Shown here: in pieces, positions 10,947 through 22,257 of the stretch | How the letters are laid out: every line of letters begins with the position of its first letter | Numbering within the stretch: the stretch's first letter is position 1 | NCBI GenBank assembly: GCA_015680685.1 | Contig: MNCI01005623.1 | Coordinates: 1,155,441-1,219,440 of the forward strand | DNA: 64,000 bases | Reading direction: 5' to 3' | From: Gnetum montanum | Lineage: Eukaryota > Streptophyta > Gnetopsida > Gnetales > Gnetaceae | The notes under the pieces: generated by a model | What the model was told of the DNA's origin: nothing | Seen by the model: the letters and a program-made list of their open reading frames with translations, nothing else | Databases searched by the model: none | Program-made: the position numbers and the translations under genes

Positions 10947-11636
10947 CCTTGAAAAACAACATTCAAAGGGTTTGGAATTTTTCAGAAAAAAATATTCAAA
11001 AGAGGTCCAATCCCCGGTTCGGTTGGTACTTGTTCGCTGAGCCTCCTACACTTTTTTCTTTGGTGCTCAAACTCTCTCCTCGACACGTTGCAACAATATT
11101 GTAAGCTTTGTATTTGACACTGCAAATAGTTAGCATGTTTAGCTGACATTTTGTTCTATACCCTTTCTACCACCTTGGTAGAATCCCTGCATTGTCAGCG
11201 CTCAAGGCCACACCCAAGCCCACAACCTGTTCTGTTCTCTACATGCCCTGGTTACTCTCGGGATCTCTACACTTCATCATGTTGTTCAACTGACTATATC
11301 CGTCTTGATAGAGCAAACCTATAGCTTCGGAGTGGTACAATTTTCTAACTGCATTTTTATTTTATTTCCTGGTTATTCTTGCATCTTGCACTGTTTTTTC
11401 TGCTTTATTTACTTTCAAGAATTATTTTGCGTTTCCATTCCGTTTCAAAAAGTATATGTCACAAAAGGCTATATAGATGTCGATTAAGTCCCTGTCTAAT
11501 CGACCAGACCGTTCAGGGTTCCCTGTATCCGCACACACCTAGCACGGCCCTCCCATGGGTATAGGGTTGAAACTGTCGTGCCTGTCGACCCCTCGGTGTT
11601 TTCCAGCCACCGATGTTTTCGGTCACTACAGTTTTC

Positions 11637-11654
11637 TGGCGCTAGAAGGAGGGC
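11637..11654 (+). other. primer binding site of element B
   Basis: TGGCGCTAGAAGGAGGG lies 6 nt after the LTR end. The leading TGG fits the CCA end of a tRNA. It differs from the tRNA-Asp-type site of the A copies. I cannot assign the tRNA with confidence. Confidence 0.55.
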
Positions 11655-12560
11655 CTTTTGGTGCCTTTCTATTTGTCATGGTAGTTCTGTGAGCCTTCTG
11701 CACCCTGATATGCATAAGCATAAACGTGACACCCTTTGCGGTTGTTTACACTTTGTGCGGTGTAGATCGGTCACCTCAACGGTTCCTTGGGAGCCCCACA
11801 GAACATAAGGCCTCCGATCGCTAGCTAACTAGCTCACCTTACAATTTTCTTGCATGCGTTCTATATCCCATCTCACATGATATAGATCGGTCACCTCGAT
11901 GGTCCCTCAGGGATCTTGCAAGACATAAAGCCTTCCTGACTACTAATTAGCCTGTCCATTTTTTACGGTAGTCTTGCATGCATTCTATACCCCATCTCAC
12001 GTGGTACAGAGTGGTCACTCCGACGGTTCCTTGGGGATCTTGTAAGACGCAAAGCCTTCTTGGTTGCCAGTTAGCTAAAGTTGCCTTACAGTAGTCTTGC
12101 ATGCGTTTTGTATCCCATCTCACGTGGTACAGAGCGGTCACCTCGACGGTCCCTCGAGAATCCTGCAAGACGCAAAGCCTTCTTGATCACTAGTTAACTG
12201 TCTCATATTATGGTAGTCTTGTAAGCCTTCTACACCCCGATATGCATTAGCGTAGACCTGACATCCATCTGTGGTTGTTTACGCATCGTGTGGTGTAGAT
12301 CAGTCGCCTTGACGGTTCCTTGGGTACCCTACAAGATATAAAGCCTTTGACTGCCAGTTGACTGGCCTTCCTATCTTACGGTAGTCTTGCATGTGCGCTG
12401 TACCTCATCGCGCACTGGCATAAACATGACACCCTTTTGTGGTTATTTATGCTTTGTGTGGTACGGATCGGTCACCTCGATGGTTCCTCTAGAATTTGGT
12501 AAGATGTAAAGCCTTCTTTTTGTAGCCTTTCAGTCCTTTTATTCCTTTTGTATTTCTTGT
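11640..12560 (+). repeat. six-copy tandem repeat in the leader of element B
   Basis: A unit keyed by GATCGGTCACCTC starts at about 11,765, 11,885, 12,009, 12,132, 12,298 and 12,466 (spacings 120, 124, 123, 166, 168). Each copy continues with a GACGGTTCC-like block, a GCAAGACGCAAAGCC-like block and TAGTCTTGCATGC. Two unit sizes occur. The longer one has an extra 45-50 bp module (ATGCATTAGCGTAGAC-like). It lies between PBS and gag; the open stretches inside are not genes. Confidence 0.75.
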
Positions 12561-12588
12561 GCTTTTCTGCATAACTACTTGTTTAGCA

Positions 12589-15058
12589 ATGGCTTTTTCA
12601 ACTACCGCTATTAACACCTTCAACGTGGAGGTGCCCATCACAGTTCAAGGCACCGCTAGTGCCAAACAATAGTTGAACCCGATGCTGGAAACACGTCGAT
12701 CTTTCAGAGTCCANCTAGTGCCAAAAAATAGTTGAACCCGATGCTGGAAACACGTCGATCTTTCAGAGTCCAAAACCAAGGACCTAAGGGATTGGCACAT
12801 CAACATGAGCATTACAGTTTCCTTTGTGCAAAGGTGTAGGCAAATCTGCCCTTGGATTTACATGAACTCGAAGAAAAATGCAGTTTGAGTTTGCTTATTG
12901 CAACGAGAAGGAATTTGTCCCTATTCCTGGTGTTTCATTACCTTTAACTCAAACATACCAAAGGCTTCTAGACCAGCTAATCCAGTTTGCTAGGCTTAGG
13001 GAGCAACATGACACAGCGTCCAACCAAGAGGATGCTTTCTAGGATGGGCAAGAAGAACTCGATTCCCAATCGGAAAAGGGAGGTCCAACCAACCCCGCTC
13101 CTATCCCTCCTACCCAGTCCTTCTGGGCCAAGACGTCTTCTCTTACTGCTCCCTTTGTAATCATGCCTACGCTTCTGCAACCCATGATTATGGCTACTAT
13201 GGGAAGCCACGCCAATCCTACAGTGCTTCCACGCCCATTTTTGCCTGTTTCACCTATGCCATTTACAGCTACTATCCCTTTGTAGGTTGTTCAGCAGCCC
13301 ATTCCTATGGCACATAACACGCCAATTAGGGCTACCTTGCCACATGTTCATACCATACCAACTTCGCAAACATACGCAGCTTCTATTCCTACATTCACCT
13401 TGATTCCACCCACTGTAGCGGGCCTCGGCCCGTCCACATGGTGGACCCCATTTGTTTCTTCGCCTATGCTACAACTGTCGTAAATATCTCATGTCGTGCG
13501 CTCTCAAGTACACCAAGCCTCGCAGTTGGCACCGCCTAACATGGGACTATGGTCTATGTAGCTGGTGACATAAGAAGTATATTCAGTAGCCCAACCAGCG
13601 GCTACTGCCTTAAGAACACCACCTGCTAGGTGGTGGACAACACAGGTAGCACCACTCGCGGGGGTCGTCCCAACAGCATAACCAATGGGTCATACCACTG
13701 CTCCCATCATGCCACAAGAGAGAGCTACCCCAGTAGCTCCCCATCCATCCACTATGTCACAGGGTCTGGACCAAGTGTTTCAGCTCATCCAGACCCTCAT
13801 TGAGGAAATAAAATGCCTCAAAGCTGCTGGGTCCAACACAGTACAAGTCATGGATTTTTACCACGATGACCCCGTCTACCCTGTAATCCTTGCTTTGATG
13901 TTACCTCCGGAGATGTCTCTTCCACACTTCATGAAGTATGACAGCGGGGGAGATCCCAACGTACATATTGTCACCTTCAAGTCTGAGTATTTGCTATTGC
14001 AACAATGGCTGCATATGATCGTTCGCATCTTTACCATGTTCCTAGTCAGAAGAGCCCTAGATTGGTGCCACGCATTGCCACGCTCATCCATTTCAACTTT
14101 GGAAGAGTTGCTGACCCAGATTGTGACACGCTTCAAGTACAACTGGAAGCCAGAAACCATGCTGGATCAGTTGATGAGTGTGAAACAAGACGCGCTAGAA
14201 CCAATCCAAAGATTCATTCAACATTGGAGTGCAACCCTTAACGAAATCCGCAAGCCCATCACGGAGGCCCACTTACTGGTCATCTTCAAGGGTTCAGTAA
14301 ATGACTTCATCAAGTCCAAACTGTACTACCTTGCTCCTCAATCTCTTAGTCAGGCTTTCACTCAAATTAAGAGCATACAAGAAACGGCTGAGGTGAGCAA
14401 AGACCCAGCCTACATCGCTTACAAGAGCACCTTTGTAAAGAAGGAAAAGGATAAAGCCCCAACAACCATGGTGCCCACTGTGACAATTGAGGCAAAGCCC
14501 AAACCTAGCAATAATAGTAGCAAGAATAGTAAGAAACCAGCCACACTAGCAGCTAACCCTGTGCCCAAACCAGGCCACGTGCTGCAACCTATTACACCTG
14601 CACCCGAGACATCTACATAACCCAAACCCAACTTTGAGCATAAAGACCACTCAAAGTACACCCCACTGCCTCTAAAGCCTTCAAAGCTTCTAAAAAAACT
14701 ATTGGTAGCAGGATACATCCAACACAAGAAGATGTCAGAAGAGGCAAACACAAGACATCAACGCTACTGCAAGCTCCTTAGGAATCCCTCGTTGGCCTTG
14801 CCCAATGAGCCTCCAGTTCCTAGGGATTTTAGGATAGACAAGTTTTGTGACTACCACCAACAATGTGGTCACAACACCGATTATTTTCTGTCGTTGCAGG
14901 ATGACATCCAAAGATTAATCGACCTAGGAAAACTGGTGTTGGACGAAAGCAACCCAGTGCACCCTGAAAACCAATCTATGTATGTCTACACGGACCCCCT
15001 CAATGCCAACAATGTCGGTTATGTAATCAACACTATCGGCATTGACAGTGATCCCTAG
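12589..15058 (+). pseudogene. gag: gag of element B
   Basis: Capsid/nucleocapsid gene. The ATG at 12,589 follows the leader repeats. An N-terminal Pro/Thr-rich part (13,090-13,680) leads into a long open frame (13,685-14,620) with the retrotransposon gag core: FKSEYLLLQQWL, ALDWCHALP and LEELLTQIVTRFKYN. After a TAA, the same frame continues with a zinc-knuckle-like CDYHQQCGHNTDYF and a basic helix, typical of Tat gags. The final cysteine of the knuckle is missing. Protease follows in the same frame. A 58-bp duplication around the N at 12,714 shifts the 5' part and may be an assembly error. Confidence 0.75.
12656..12772. other. assembly join: 58-bp near-identical duplication around a single N
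   Basis: 12,656-12,713 and 12,715-12,772 differ at one base and are separated by one N at 12,714. A similar N-in-duplication occurs at 45,442. This looks like an unmerged contig overlap and not a biological repeat. Confidence 0.75.
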
Positions 15059-16417
15059 CCAGCCTGGTAGCCATTCATGGTCCGTGTGCCTCAGCGTAGT
15101 GCACTAGCACCACCAGTGGATGACCCAAGCTTGCAGTAGCCTTTTGTCCTGAAAGTCCTACCACAGGCACCCACCTTTGTGTCACCTGTTAGTGGGGCCA
15201 CATGGTCCCGTTAGCTAGCATCTCTAGCTCCATTTGTCATCAGGGGGCTGATGCCTTTGACGGCCCCTATCTCGTGCAACAAAGCTAAATAGCCTCCTCT
15301 CCTTGCAAGGAGAGAGGTCCACTGGATGGATGAGAAGTTGAAGGGAAGTATCGTTAAGGGTACCTCCAAGCCTACATCTTCACCCCTTGCACTTGCACCT
15401 TCACCCTTAAATACAAAGGTCGGCTTGACTATGTAGCCTGCATCGCCTTGCAGACAAGGATCTGAACCCAGATCCAAAGTCACCTCTCCTCAGGAGATTC
15501 ATCTTTTGGGACGAATCGAAGAGGAGGAAAATGTCAAACAAAGGGGTGACCAAGACCTTCTGGACACCCTCACCCAAGTCAAGCAAGCTCTAAAGTAGAA
15601 AAATGCTACATTGAGCTTGTACGAACTAATCATGACATCTGTACCCCACCGCGAGGCTCTGATCCACATGTTAATGATGGTTTCGGTCGATGAGAACATG
15701 CCAGCAGAAGAGGAAGCGATCCACTCAATCATGCTTTTCTCTGTACTGGTAGAGTCCACGACACTACAATTAACTTTTCCTGACGACACCATTTGGGAAG
15801 ATCCCAAATGGGGTCAAGTGACCATGGTGTCTCTGTTCATCATAATTCAGGTCGGCCAACACTGGATCTGAAGGGTACATGTTGATGATGGGGCTGTCAT
15901 GAGCGTCATTCCCTTCCCTATTGTGGACAAGTTGGGATCGGTCGATTAGATCAAACCCACAGTGACATCATGTCTAAGGTCCTTCAATAGGGCACGTATC
16001 CTGGTGAAAGGCACAGTTCATGTAAACTTTGTAGTAGGGGACCAGTTCCCCACAGATGCAACATTCATTATAGTCAAGGAAATGCTCAGGTTTAACTTGA
16101 TCTTGGGAAGATCATGGTTGGTGCAACTTAGGGTTGTCTCCTCGTCCATATACCAGGAGATCCACTTACCATACATAGGCAAGGAGGTGGTGATCTGTGG
16201 TGAGAAAATAGCAACACAAGCAATTAGCAATGTAGACATGGAGCAAGGCTCAGAGGTCACAACCTCTGAGAATGAATCACCTGCTCACGCATACATTAAC
16301 CATCAAATGGGAGAATCGGCCCAGCAAGCCAACCTCCAAATCGAAAATGCATGGGTTGAGTTTCCCTTCCTAGTGGAGGGAAATGATATGAACAAGGGCC
16401 CTGGTAAAACACCTTGA
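15059..16417 (+). pseudogene. protease region of element B
   Basis: It continues in the gag frame with stops. At 15,600-15,700 is a conserved pre-protease helix (PHREALIHMLMMVSVDENM), then the aspartic protease: active site VDDGAVMSVIP at 15,881-15,913 (D-D-G at 15,884) and second core LILGRSWL at about 16,100-16,120. A functional retropepsin has S or T between D and G. The reading frame ends at 16,417, and nothing resembling RT follows for 5.8 kb. A GTAAAA donor-like hexamer at 16,404 could open a sense intron, but its frame with the RT block does not fit simply. Confidence 0.7.
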
Positions 16418-16880
16418 CCTTACATTTTGATCAACCCGTGACAGGTTAGGAAGCAGCTTCGCATAGCATAGCAACCCTACTACTTCCTACCCAGTTACCA
16501 CCCCTGTACATTCGCTGCTTCTTTGCCTTGTTAACATGCCATCCTTTTGGCATGTTACGCTATGGCCTGAAATGGCCTAAAACTAGCGTCGTTGCTTTCT
16601 GTCTTGATAGCATGCCATCCTTCTAGCATGCTACGCTAATAGCCTGAAATGACCTAAAACTATCATCATCATTTTTTTCTTTGTTAACGTACTATCTCTT
16701 TTGGACAATGGCCCAAAATGGCCTAAAACTAGCATTGTTGCTTTTTCGCTTTATCCTGTTGGCATGTTACGTAATGGCCCAAAATGGCCTAAAACTAGCA
16801 CACGAGAGCATGAAAAATTTACATGATACGTAAGTTAATGCAAAGTTAATTTCTTTTCTGAATTTTTTCAGTTTATTCAA
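16418..16880 (+). repeat. minisatellite block 1 (TAAAACTAGC core) after protease
   Basis: Four imperfect units of about 70 bp: GGCCTGAAATGGCCTAAAAC, then TAGC, then a T-rich spacer with GGCATGTTACG. Exact AAACTAGC at 16,580, 16,726 and 16,792, with a variant near 16,657. The same core recurs before RT and after integrase. No coding potential seen. Confidence 0.65.
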
Positions 16881-17150
16881 AAATTTTGTCTGTTGACAAT
16901 GTTTGTAAAATTTCAACATTTCAAAACTTCAAAAATTTCAAAAGAAAATCCCATGCTATCATGGGTTGTCTTTGCTTGCACCTTCCTCGTTGTTCGCCTC
17001 CACTTCATATACTTGTGCATCATCCTCCCCTGCGCTACCCTCTACCGATTCTTCATTCCCTCTCTCTATGGGCCTTGCACCCTCACCTAGAGTTTGCATC
17101 ATGGGAATGAAGTAATCAGTTAGGGCAACAAACACAAACTATAACATAGT
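16881..17150. other. unassigned DNA between minisatellite block 1 and the antisense gene
   Basis: T/C-rich on the plus strand, with two short overlapping open stretches of low-complexity translation. If the antisense gene runs this far, this would be its 3' end. No polyadenylation signal was confidently placed. Confidence 0.3.
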
Positions 17151-18312
17151 ATGAGCATCTACACAGTAAAGTGACTAACTTGAGAGGGGCCCGCATTGGT
17201 CTCAAAGGGTATTTGGTCTAGGCCGAGCCTGAGGCGACGCCAGATCTCCTCTATCATAATGTCCATCCAACACTTGTTGTTAGGTTCAGCATTCGTAGCA
17301 GTGGCTTTCTCCCTTTTCATGGTCATCCATTCTAAGGGTCCCAGGGAAAGGGTGGCGGTTGCTATCTCTCTTGTAGGGAGGTCCACTTTCAAGTCGGGAG
17401 ATTCCGTAACCTTCACCTACTCTTTAAACTTAGCGTAGGCCTTAGAAGCATCGATGACATTCACAAATGCTTCATACGTGAATGCCTCCACAATAGCATC
17501 TTTGTATAGCTTTCGATGGATGTCGTTCTCTAGCTTGTACACATGTTTGTGATTTCTCTAGGTTCGTCCCCATTCGAAAACCTTGGCGCTGATATATTTC
17601 ATGTCTTGACATTTCTAGGTTAGTAACTCCATCTACATTTGTTGTTTGACTATCTCACACGTGGATTTGATGTTCTAATGAATGACAATCCAAAATATGG
17701 CGTAGTCGTCTATAACCTTGCACTAGCCCTCAATGTCGAGGTTGCAGTTCATGAGGAACTTGTCCCTCGACCTAAGATCCTTCACCTCAGCGACCATCTT
17801 AGCCTCTCTTTGCTCAACCCTTTGGACCCATTTCCACAAATCCTCGTTGATGTGCCTACACTCCTATAGAGAGCATGCCGAGTGCAAGATGCACTTGTGA
17901 GCCTCGTCGAACACACGACGAGGCACCTGGGTCACGTCAGGTGAGAGTGTAGGCACAATGCCAATTCTCATGGGTCGAGCTGAGCCCCATTTGAGTCGAG
18001 AGGCTATATTAACATGAGGAACGTAGCAATCGCATTAGCATAGAAAAATCAACAAACTCAAAATTTTTTAGCATAACAACATAGGAGCATTTAATACTAC
18101 TGCTTACCCATGTTAGGGTTCACCTGTTGAAGGTGTTTGATCATGTCATCAACAAGTCCTTACACAAACGTAAACTTGTCAGGGATCTCAGCCCATGACT
18201 CTGCACGAATCGGAGGGGGTTCCACGGCATTAGCAGTAGCACCTATTACACGATTAGCATGTCAGCAATTGCCAAAATGGACTATGATAAGGTAGACATC
18301 CTGCCAACTTAC

Positions 18313-18661
18313 CAATGCTTGATTGTGGTCTTTCTTCTTGCTGATGCAAGATGATCATGGTAGCCTCGGTGGAGGGCCCTGCCAAATCCATACAAGCCCC
18401 TTCCTCATGCACTGGTGCCTTTCCTTTCAAGAGACCAGCATCTTTTTTATTCAAGGGGGATGCCTCTTCATTGTTAGGAGGTTCCCTAATGACAAGGGTC
18501 CCTGTCCTAGAAGTAGGAGCTCCTTTATTCCCAACTGAGGTCCTTTCCTCCAAAACTAGGGCCTCCGTATCCTCATTTGTCTCCCTCATCTTAAGGGCCA
18601 ACAGTTCCTCGTCGCCTTCCTCTTCTTCTTCTTCTTCCTTTGCAAAGAAGCATGTTTGCAT
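18313..18661 (-). pseudogene. antisense gene of B, acidic C-terminal exon
   Basis: Open for 135 codons. It begins with a run of about ten Glu/Asp (from a GAA/GAG microsatellite), then a Glu/Pro/Lys-rich low-complexity segment, and ends at a perfect GTAAGT donor (18,312). It is probably a disordered acidic tail. The overlapping plus-strand open stretch (18,351-18,716) is its shadow. Confidence 0.45.
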
Positions 18662-19499
18662 AAGTCTAATACTTGTGAGCTCAAAAATAGGTGCTACGCT
18701 ATGCTACACCACCTAGCGTAGCCTAGCATAGCAAACAATAGCAAAGTAAGCATTACATGAAAACGTTTACTAATGGGAGGTTGCGTCCTATGTTGCTTAA
18801 GCCGTAGTCTTCGTCCCTCCTCTTCCTTCACATGAAGGATGTCCTAGGCTGGGGGAGGTCTCTTCCTTTGCAACTCCTTAGGCACAATCTCAGCCATGAG
18901 ATGTTTGCCCCCCGTCACACTACCAACTATGGCAGGGGGTGTCTCTCCCATGTTGTCCTAGCCATGAATGCTACGAACTGCCAGATTTTTAGTCATTACA
19001 GACAACGATACCCCGATCATTTCTGGAAGATCTTAGGCTCACATAGTCTGGAGGATCTAAGAAATCCACAGCCTAGGACTCTGGTTGCGATCTCCCATGG
19101 TCTAGACTCCATCCTCCTAGACCACCAAAAACTCCACGAAGCACTTTAGACAGCCTATGTAGAAGGCATAGTGTATGTTGGAGTGGGACTTTGTGTGCTC
19201 ACGGAGTCCCAAAATCTCAGCCTGCAAGCTACTACATAGGAAACTGTCCTAGTTGTAATGGGCCCCTTCTTCCATAACCTTTTGCATTATCCAAGCCTGC
19301 TCAAGCCTGAGGACCTTCCCCTAGGTGAGCAGTTGGGGGAATGCATAGGCATGAAAGATCGGGTAAATCCCCATGGCAGGGCCATCCTTCAGCTTTTCCA
19401 TGGGGAACCCTTTTCACTCCTTGGCAAGCCTCAGCCACTCCTTGATATTCTTCTTCTGAAGATTCAACTCCTGCTTGCTCTTCGACACTATGGGAATGC

Positions 19500-19850
19500 T
19501 ATTAGCAAGAACACCGAATAGGTCCGTAAATAGCTGGTCATTGATTTCAATGACCACCCGCACACCCTATACGAACGTGTGAAAATGACCCGCCCTCCCA
19601 GAGAAGGAGTTGACCAGGGAAAGCATCTCGAAAGCAGGAATACTAGGATTTGGGGCCATGAATAGATCCATAAGCCCTACCTTTCGAACATTCTTAACCA
19701 AGGGGTCTAGAACCCCTTGGTCTAACCAGCATTGGCTTGCTGCTACTTCACCATATTTGAAGTTGATGTTTGCCCCTTGCGTCTCGGTGGTTACCATAGT
19801 CACCTCATGGGGCTTCTTCACCATTGCAAAAATTCTCACAAAACATGCTT
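19500..19850 (-). pseudogene. antisense gene of B, exon 5 region
   Basis: Open at 19,839-19,567: a start-like MVKKPHEVTMVTTETQGAN, then VRKVGLMDLFMAPNPSIPAF, continuing past a frame change with RVVIEINDQLFTDLFGVLAN. The acceptor lies in a pyrimidine-rich stretch near 19,860. Strand and spacing agree with the flanking exons. Confidence 0.45.
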
Positions 19851-19914
19851 AGCATAATGATGCAGAAAATACGTGGATTGCAAAAAAAAATAAAATTGAG
19901 CATGCATCACCTAC

Positions 19915-20210
19915 CTTTTGACCCACCAGGTCTATATGGTAGCGGGAATAGTAGGAGTTCAATCATATCTTCTTTAGTTGTGACCTGTTTGAAGGGTTCT
20001 TTCCATTCCTTATCCATCCAACCCTTCTCCCTACATTGATTGAAAAGAGTATAGAACATGCGTGGATAAGTACAGTATTCTCCCCCGCACTGACCGATCA
20101 CACCTGCCTGCAGGTTCTTGGAAGAAAAGAACTCCTATAGGGCTAGCTGTGTTGTAGCCAGTAGACTCGGTTGGTCGTGAACCCCATCATCGTCAATATA
20201 GAACTTGATG
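19915..20210 (-). pseudogene. antisense gene of B, exon 4
   Basis: The frame contains KFYIDDDGVHDQPSLLATTQ and, after one stop, YTLFNQCREKGWMDKEWKEP, then a Leu/Pro-rich end PYRPGGSK before a GTAGGT donor (19,914). It is the best-preserved part (open 19,907-20,101). Composition is that of an ordinary globular protein. I cannot name it. Confidence 0.5.
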
Positions 20211-20286
20211 ACAAACACACACCATTAGCATTCAGCCAGTATGACCAGTGTTGCACAACATAGCAAAGCAAAGCTGCAAAACTCAC

Positions 20287-20580
20287 CCACTAGCACAATA
20301 GACAGTTCCTTGTGGGTTCTGAAAGCACGTCACCATATAATGTGCAAGGAATAATGTGTTGTACTAGTGGTAGCAGTTGAATTCTGGCATGTCCTAGATC
20401 TAGGCTAAATGCCTCAACCCTATTGAGTATTAGCTGGATCCCTCTCCCCGCCTGCTCATGATTGTCTCATCAGTAAAATATCTCAAGATGCCCCGACTTG
20501 CCCCTGGTAGCATGGCTTCTATTATGCTAGATGACTTCTTCTCCTCTAGAGAAGACTAAATGATCACACTAAAGTGGGCA
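20287..20580 (-). pseudogene. antisense gene of B, exon 3 (5' limit unsure)
   Basis: One minus-strand frame gives DETIMSRRGEGSS and then, toward the donor, NTLFLAHYMVTCFQNPQGTV, ending CASG at GTGAGT (donor 20,286). A few stops are present. No family recognised. Confidence 0.45.
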
Positions 20581-20635
20581 AGAAGGAATTGCAAAAAGTC
20601 TTGTGCCCCTTTCCTGAACTAGATCGCTCACTCAC

Positions 20636-20736
20636 CCAAACGTATCTAGGGAGGAGGAGCGTTGGCCACAAGTCTGCTCACATGACATAGGATCCCTCTG
20701 ATTTCCAAAATGACCAGCCTGGGCGTCAACCCCGCC
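20636..20736 (-). pseudogene. antisense gene of B, exon 2
   Basis: Bounded by an acceptor (TTGTGCAG, intron ends at 20,737) and a GTGAGT donor. Joined to exon 1 it reads AGLTPRLVILEIRGILCHVS in frame with one TAG. At 101 nt it is a typical small plant exon. Confidence 0.5.
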
Positions 20737-21267
20737 CTGCACAACATAATCAACAGATGTTAGCATCAACGCACAATGCACAACGCAACAACATCTAGCA
20801 GTCCATGTATGTAGCATAGCATAACCCTCCACCCACACATAGTATAGCAAAGGCATGAAAGCCTAGCATAGCAAGAACATGTGAATAAGCCTAGCATAGC
20901 AACAAAGCAATTGATGACATGCCCTAACAAAACACGTGTCATGTTGCCACATCACACCATGGCCTGGCCCCCTCAAGGGTTTTATGTTACAGCATGCTAA
21001 GATCAGGCAACTTAAACTGCCCTAGCCCCCACGGTGGTGACAACCATGGCGGTGGTGGTTTCAACAATTTTGCATGCAACCATGATGCACTATTTATGCA
21101 TATTCCATGACTGAAATGATGACCGTGGTGATGCAAAGGCTAAAATGATGCAACCACAGAAAATGCAGGTAGCCAAGAACGGACTCAAAACAAATAGGAT
21201 GCAAAACAAGAGTGGAGAACAATAGAAAGCATAAAAAGAAAAGGGCGAAGAAGACAGGGTAACTTAC

Positions 21268-21377
21268 TGGGTCAACGACATGCTCTACTATGCCACAACG
21301 TATGCTTGTGGTGCATGCCCTAGGGTCTTCTTCGCCTCCTTAACCTTTGCAAGTGGCAGATGAGTCTTGGGAGCCAT
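21268..21377 (-). pseudogene. antisense gene of B, exon 1
   Basis: Starts with MAPKTHLPLAKVKEAKKTLG, a basic N-terminus, and ends at an A/GTAAGT donor. Two adjacent TAG codons interrupt it; each is one transition from CAG. Length 110 nt leaves two bases of a codon, which exon 2 completes in frame. The ATG lies about 150 nt downstream of the TATA-like box. Confidence 0.55.
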
Positions 21378-21526
21378 TGCCCTACTTGCAGACTTACACC
21401 TTTCGCTATAAAAACTCACCTCGCTAGTCGATTAACACAATCGCTTTGTGCTCCGAAATCGTCTTGTGCTGCAATGTGGGATCTATGCTCTTACGGAAAA
21501 AATGGTGAAATTGCCAGGGTTTAGCC

Positions 21527-21538
21527 CCTATTTATAGC
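21527..21538 (-). promoter_or_regulatory. TATA-like box of the antisense gene
   Basis: Minus-strand AGCTATAAATAG lies 150 nt upstream of the exon 1 ATG, with a CT repeat (plus-strand CTCTCTCT, 21,570-21,580) just further upstream, which is GAGAGA on the gene's own strand. Promoter function is inferred from position only. Confidence 0.45.
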
Positions 21539-21540
21539 TA

Positions 21541-22257
21541 TAATGCCAGGATGGGGGAAACTTGCCTCTCTCTCTCTCTCCGATTAATGCAGAGTGCACC
21601 GTATAGCGTAGCATGCTTGCCACGAGATCACAGCACTATTAGCATTAAAGTTTTGACACGCTTCAAGCCAACTACTTGCCTTCCTGAAAACAAAATAAAT
21701 ATATTTATTTTTTGTTAAGGGTCTAAAAAGACCTTAAACTAGTAATCCTGACAATTGCAATACGACTAGTCCAAAAAGACCTCAAACTAAGTGATCCTAG
21801 CATAGTTGCACCCCTAGCCATCTACAATGACGTTAAACTAACAACACCACATGCTTACATCAATAGTTATCTCATCTTCTTCCACATAGGTAGTATCACA
21901 TTTTTTTAGCAGTTTCATGCTTTCATTTTTGCATTGGTGATTAGATACTTCTCGTGCTCGCAATCTCTTATTTTACATGTTAAGATTTTTCATGTTGTGA
22001 TTCGCCAATCCGAAATGACATTAAACTAGCAGTTTGGCATTTGCATATTGATAGTCACACAACTTCACATTTTATGACAGTAGTCCTACACTCTTGTGCC
22101 TTGGCGGTCCGCCACGACCCTAACTTGGTAAACTCACAATCTTTACATCATCATACTTCACAAGTTGCATTGCATCACTACTTTGCAAATTTTCGTTACA
22201 CAAAATTCCTGCCAACAAACGCCTCTTAACCAGGCTTTCATCTTGTGATGGCAGGTC
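21541..22257 (+). other. non-coding DNA with minisatellite block 2 upstream of RT (element B)
   Basis: Contains the TTAAACTAG core again: 21,735, 21,783, about 21,833 and 22,021. No long frame on the plus strand. It ends at CTTGTGATGGCAG (22,254), a possible 3' splice site just before the RT-upstream frame opens. Confidence 0.5.

Larger units (their letters stand above)
9961..11630 (+). repeat. 5' LTR of element B
   Basis: 1670 bp, collinear with 26,826-28,478. Starts TAAAACACCC (3' copy CGAAACACCG; ancestral TG decayed in both) and ends GGTCACTACA. It contains arrays of GCTATGC/GCATAGC and a TATAAATA box. Most LTR differences I compared are transitions. The open stretches at 10,315-10,572 and 10,858-11,104 are not genes. 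Confidence 0.85.
17150..21540 (-). pseudogene. antisense multi-exon gene carried between protease and RT of element B
   Basis: A minus-strand transcription unit of unknown function. It has a TATA-like AGCTATAAATAG (about 21,527-21,538), an ATG at 21,377 and open exon-like blocks ending in consensus donors: GTAAGT (21,267), GTGAGT (20,635), GTGAGT (20,286), GTAGGT (19,914), GTAAGT (18,312), GTAAGC (18,107). Intron-like gaps are rich in TAGCATAGC motifs. Exon-like blocks are GC-richer and keep frame with few stops. The element's sense genes are on the other strand. I do not recognise the protein. The part at 19,567-19,839 loosely recalls the extra ORFs of other plant gypsy elements, but that is weak. 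Confidence 0.6.

Noticed and set aside
13876-14751. Minus-strand open frames of 94 and 110 codons and a 78-codon plus frame in element B
   Set aside because: They overlap the gag frame, have no domain and are shadows of a real coding region.
18351-18716. 121-codon plus-strand Ser-rich frame
   Set aside because: It is the complement of the Glu-rich exon of the antisense gene; the minus strand has the splice donor and acidic run.
16404-22254. A precise sense intron GTAAAA...GGCAG joining protease to RT in element B
   Set aside because: The phase does not place the RT leader in its open frame; with decay and frameshifts present, the exact sites cannot be supported.
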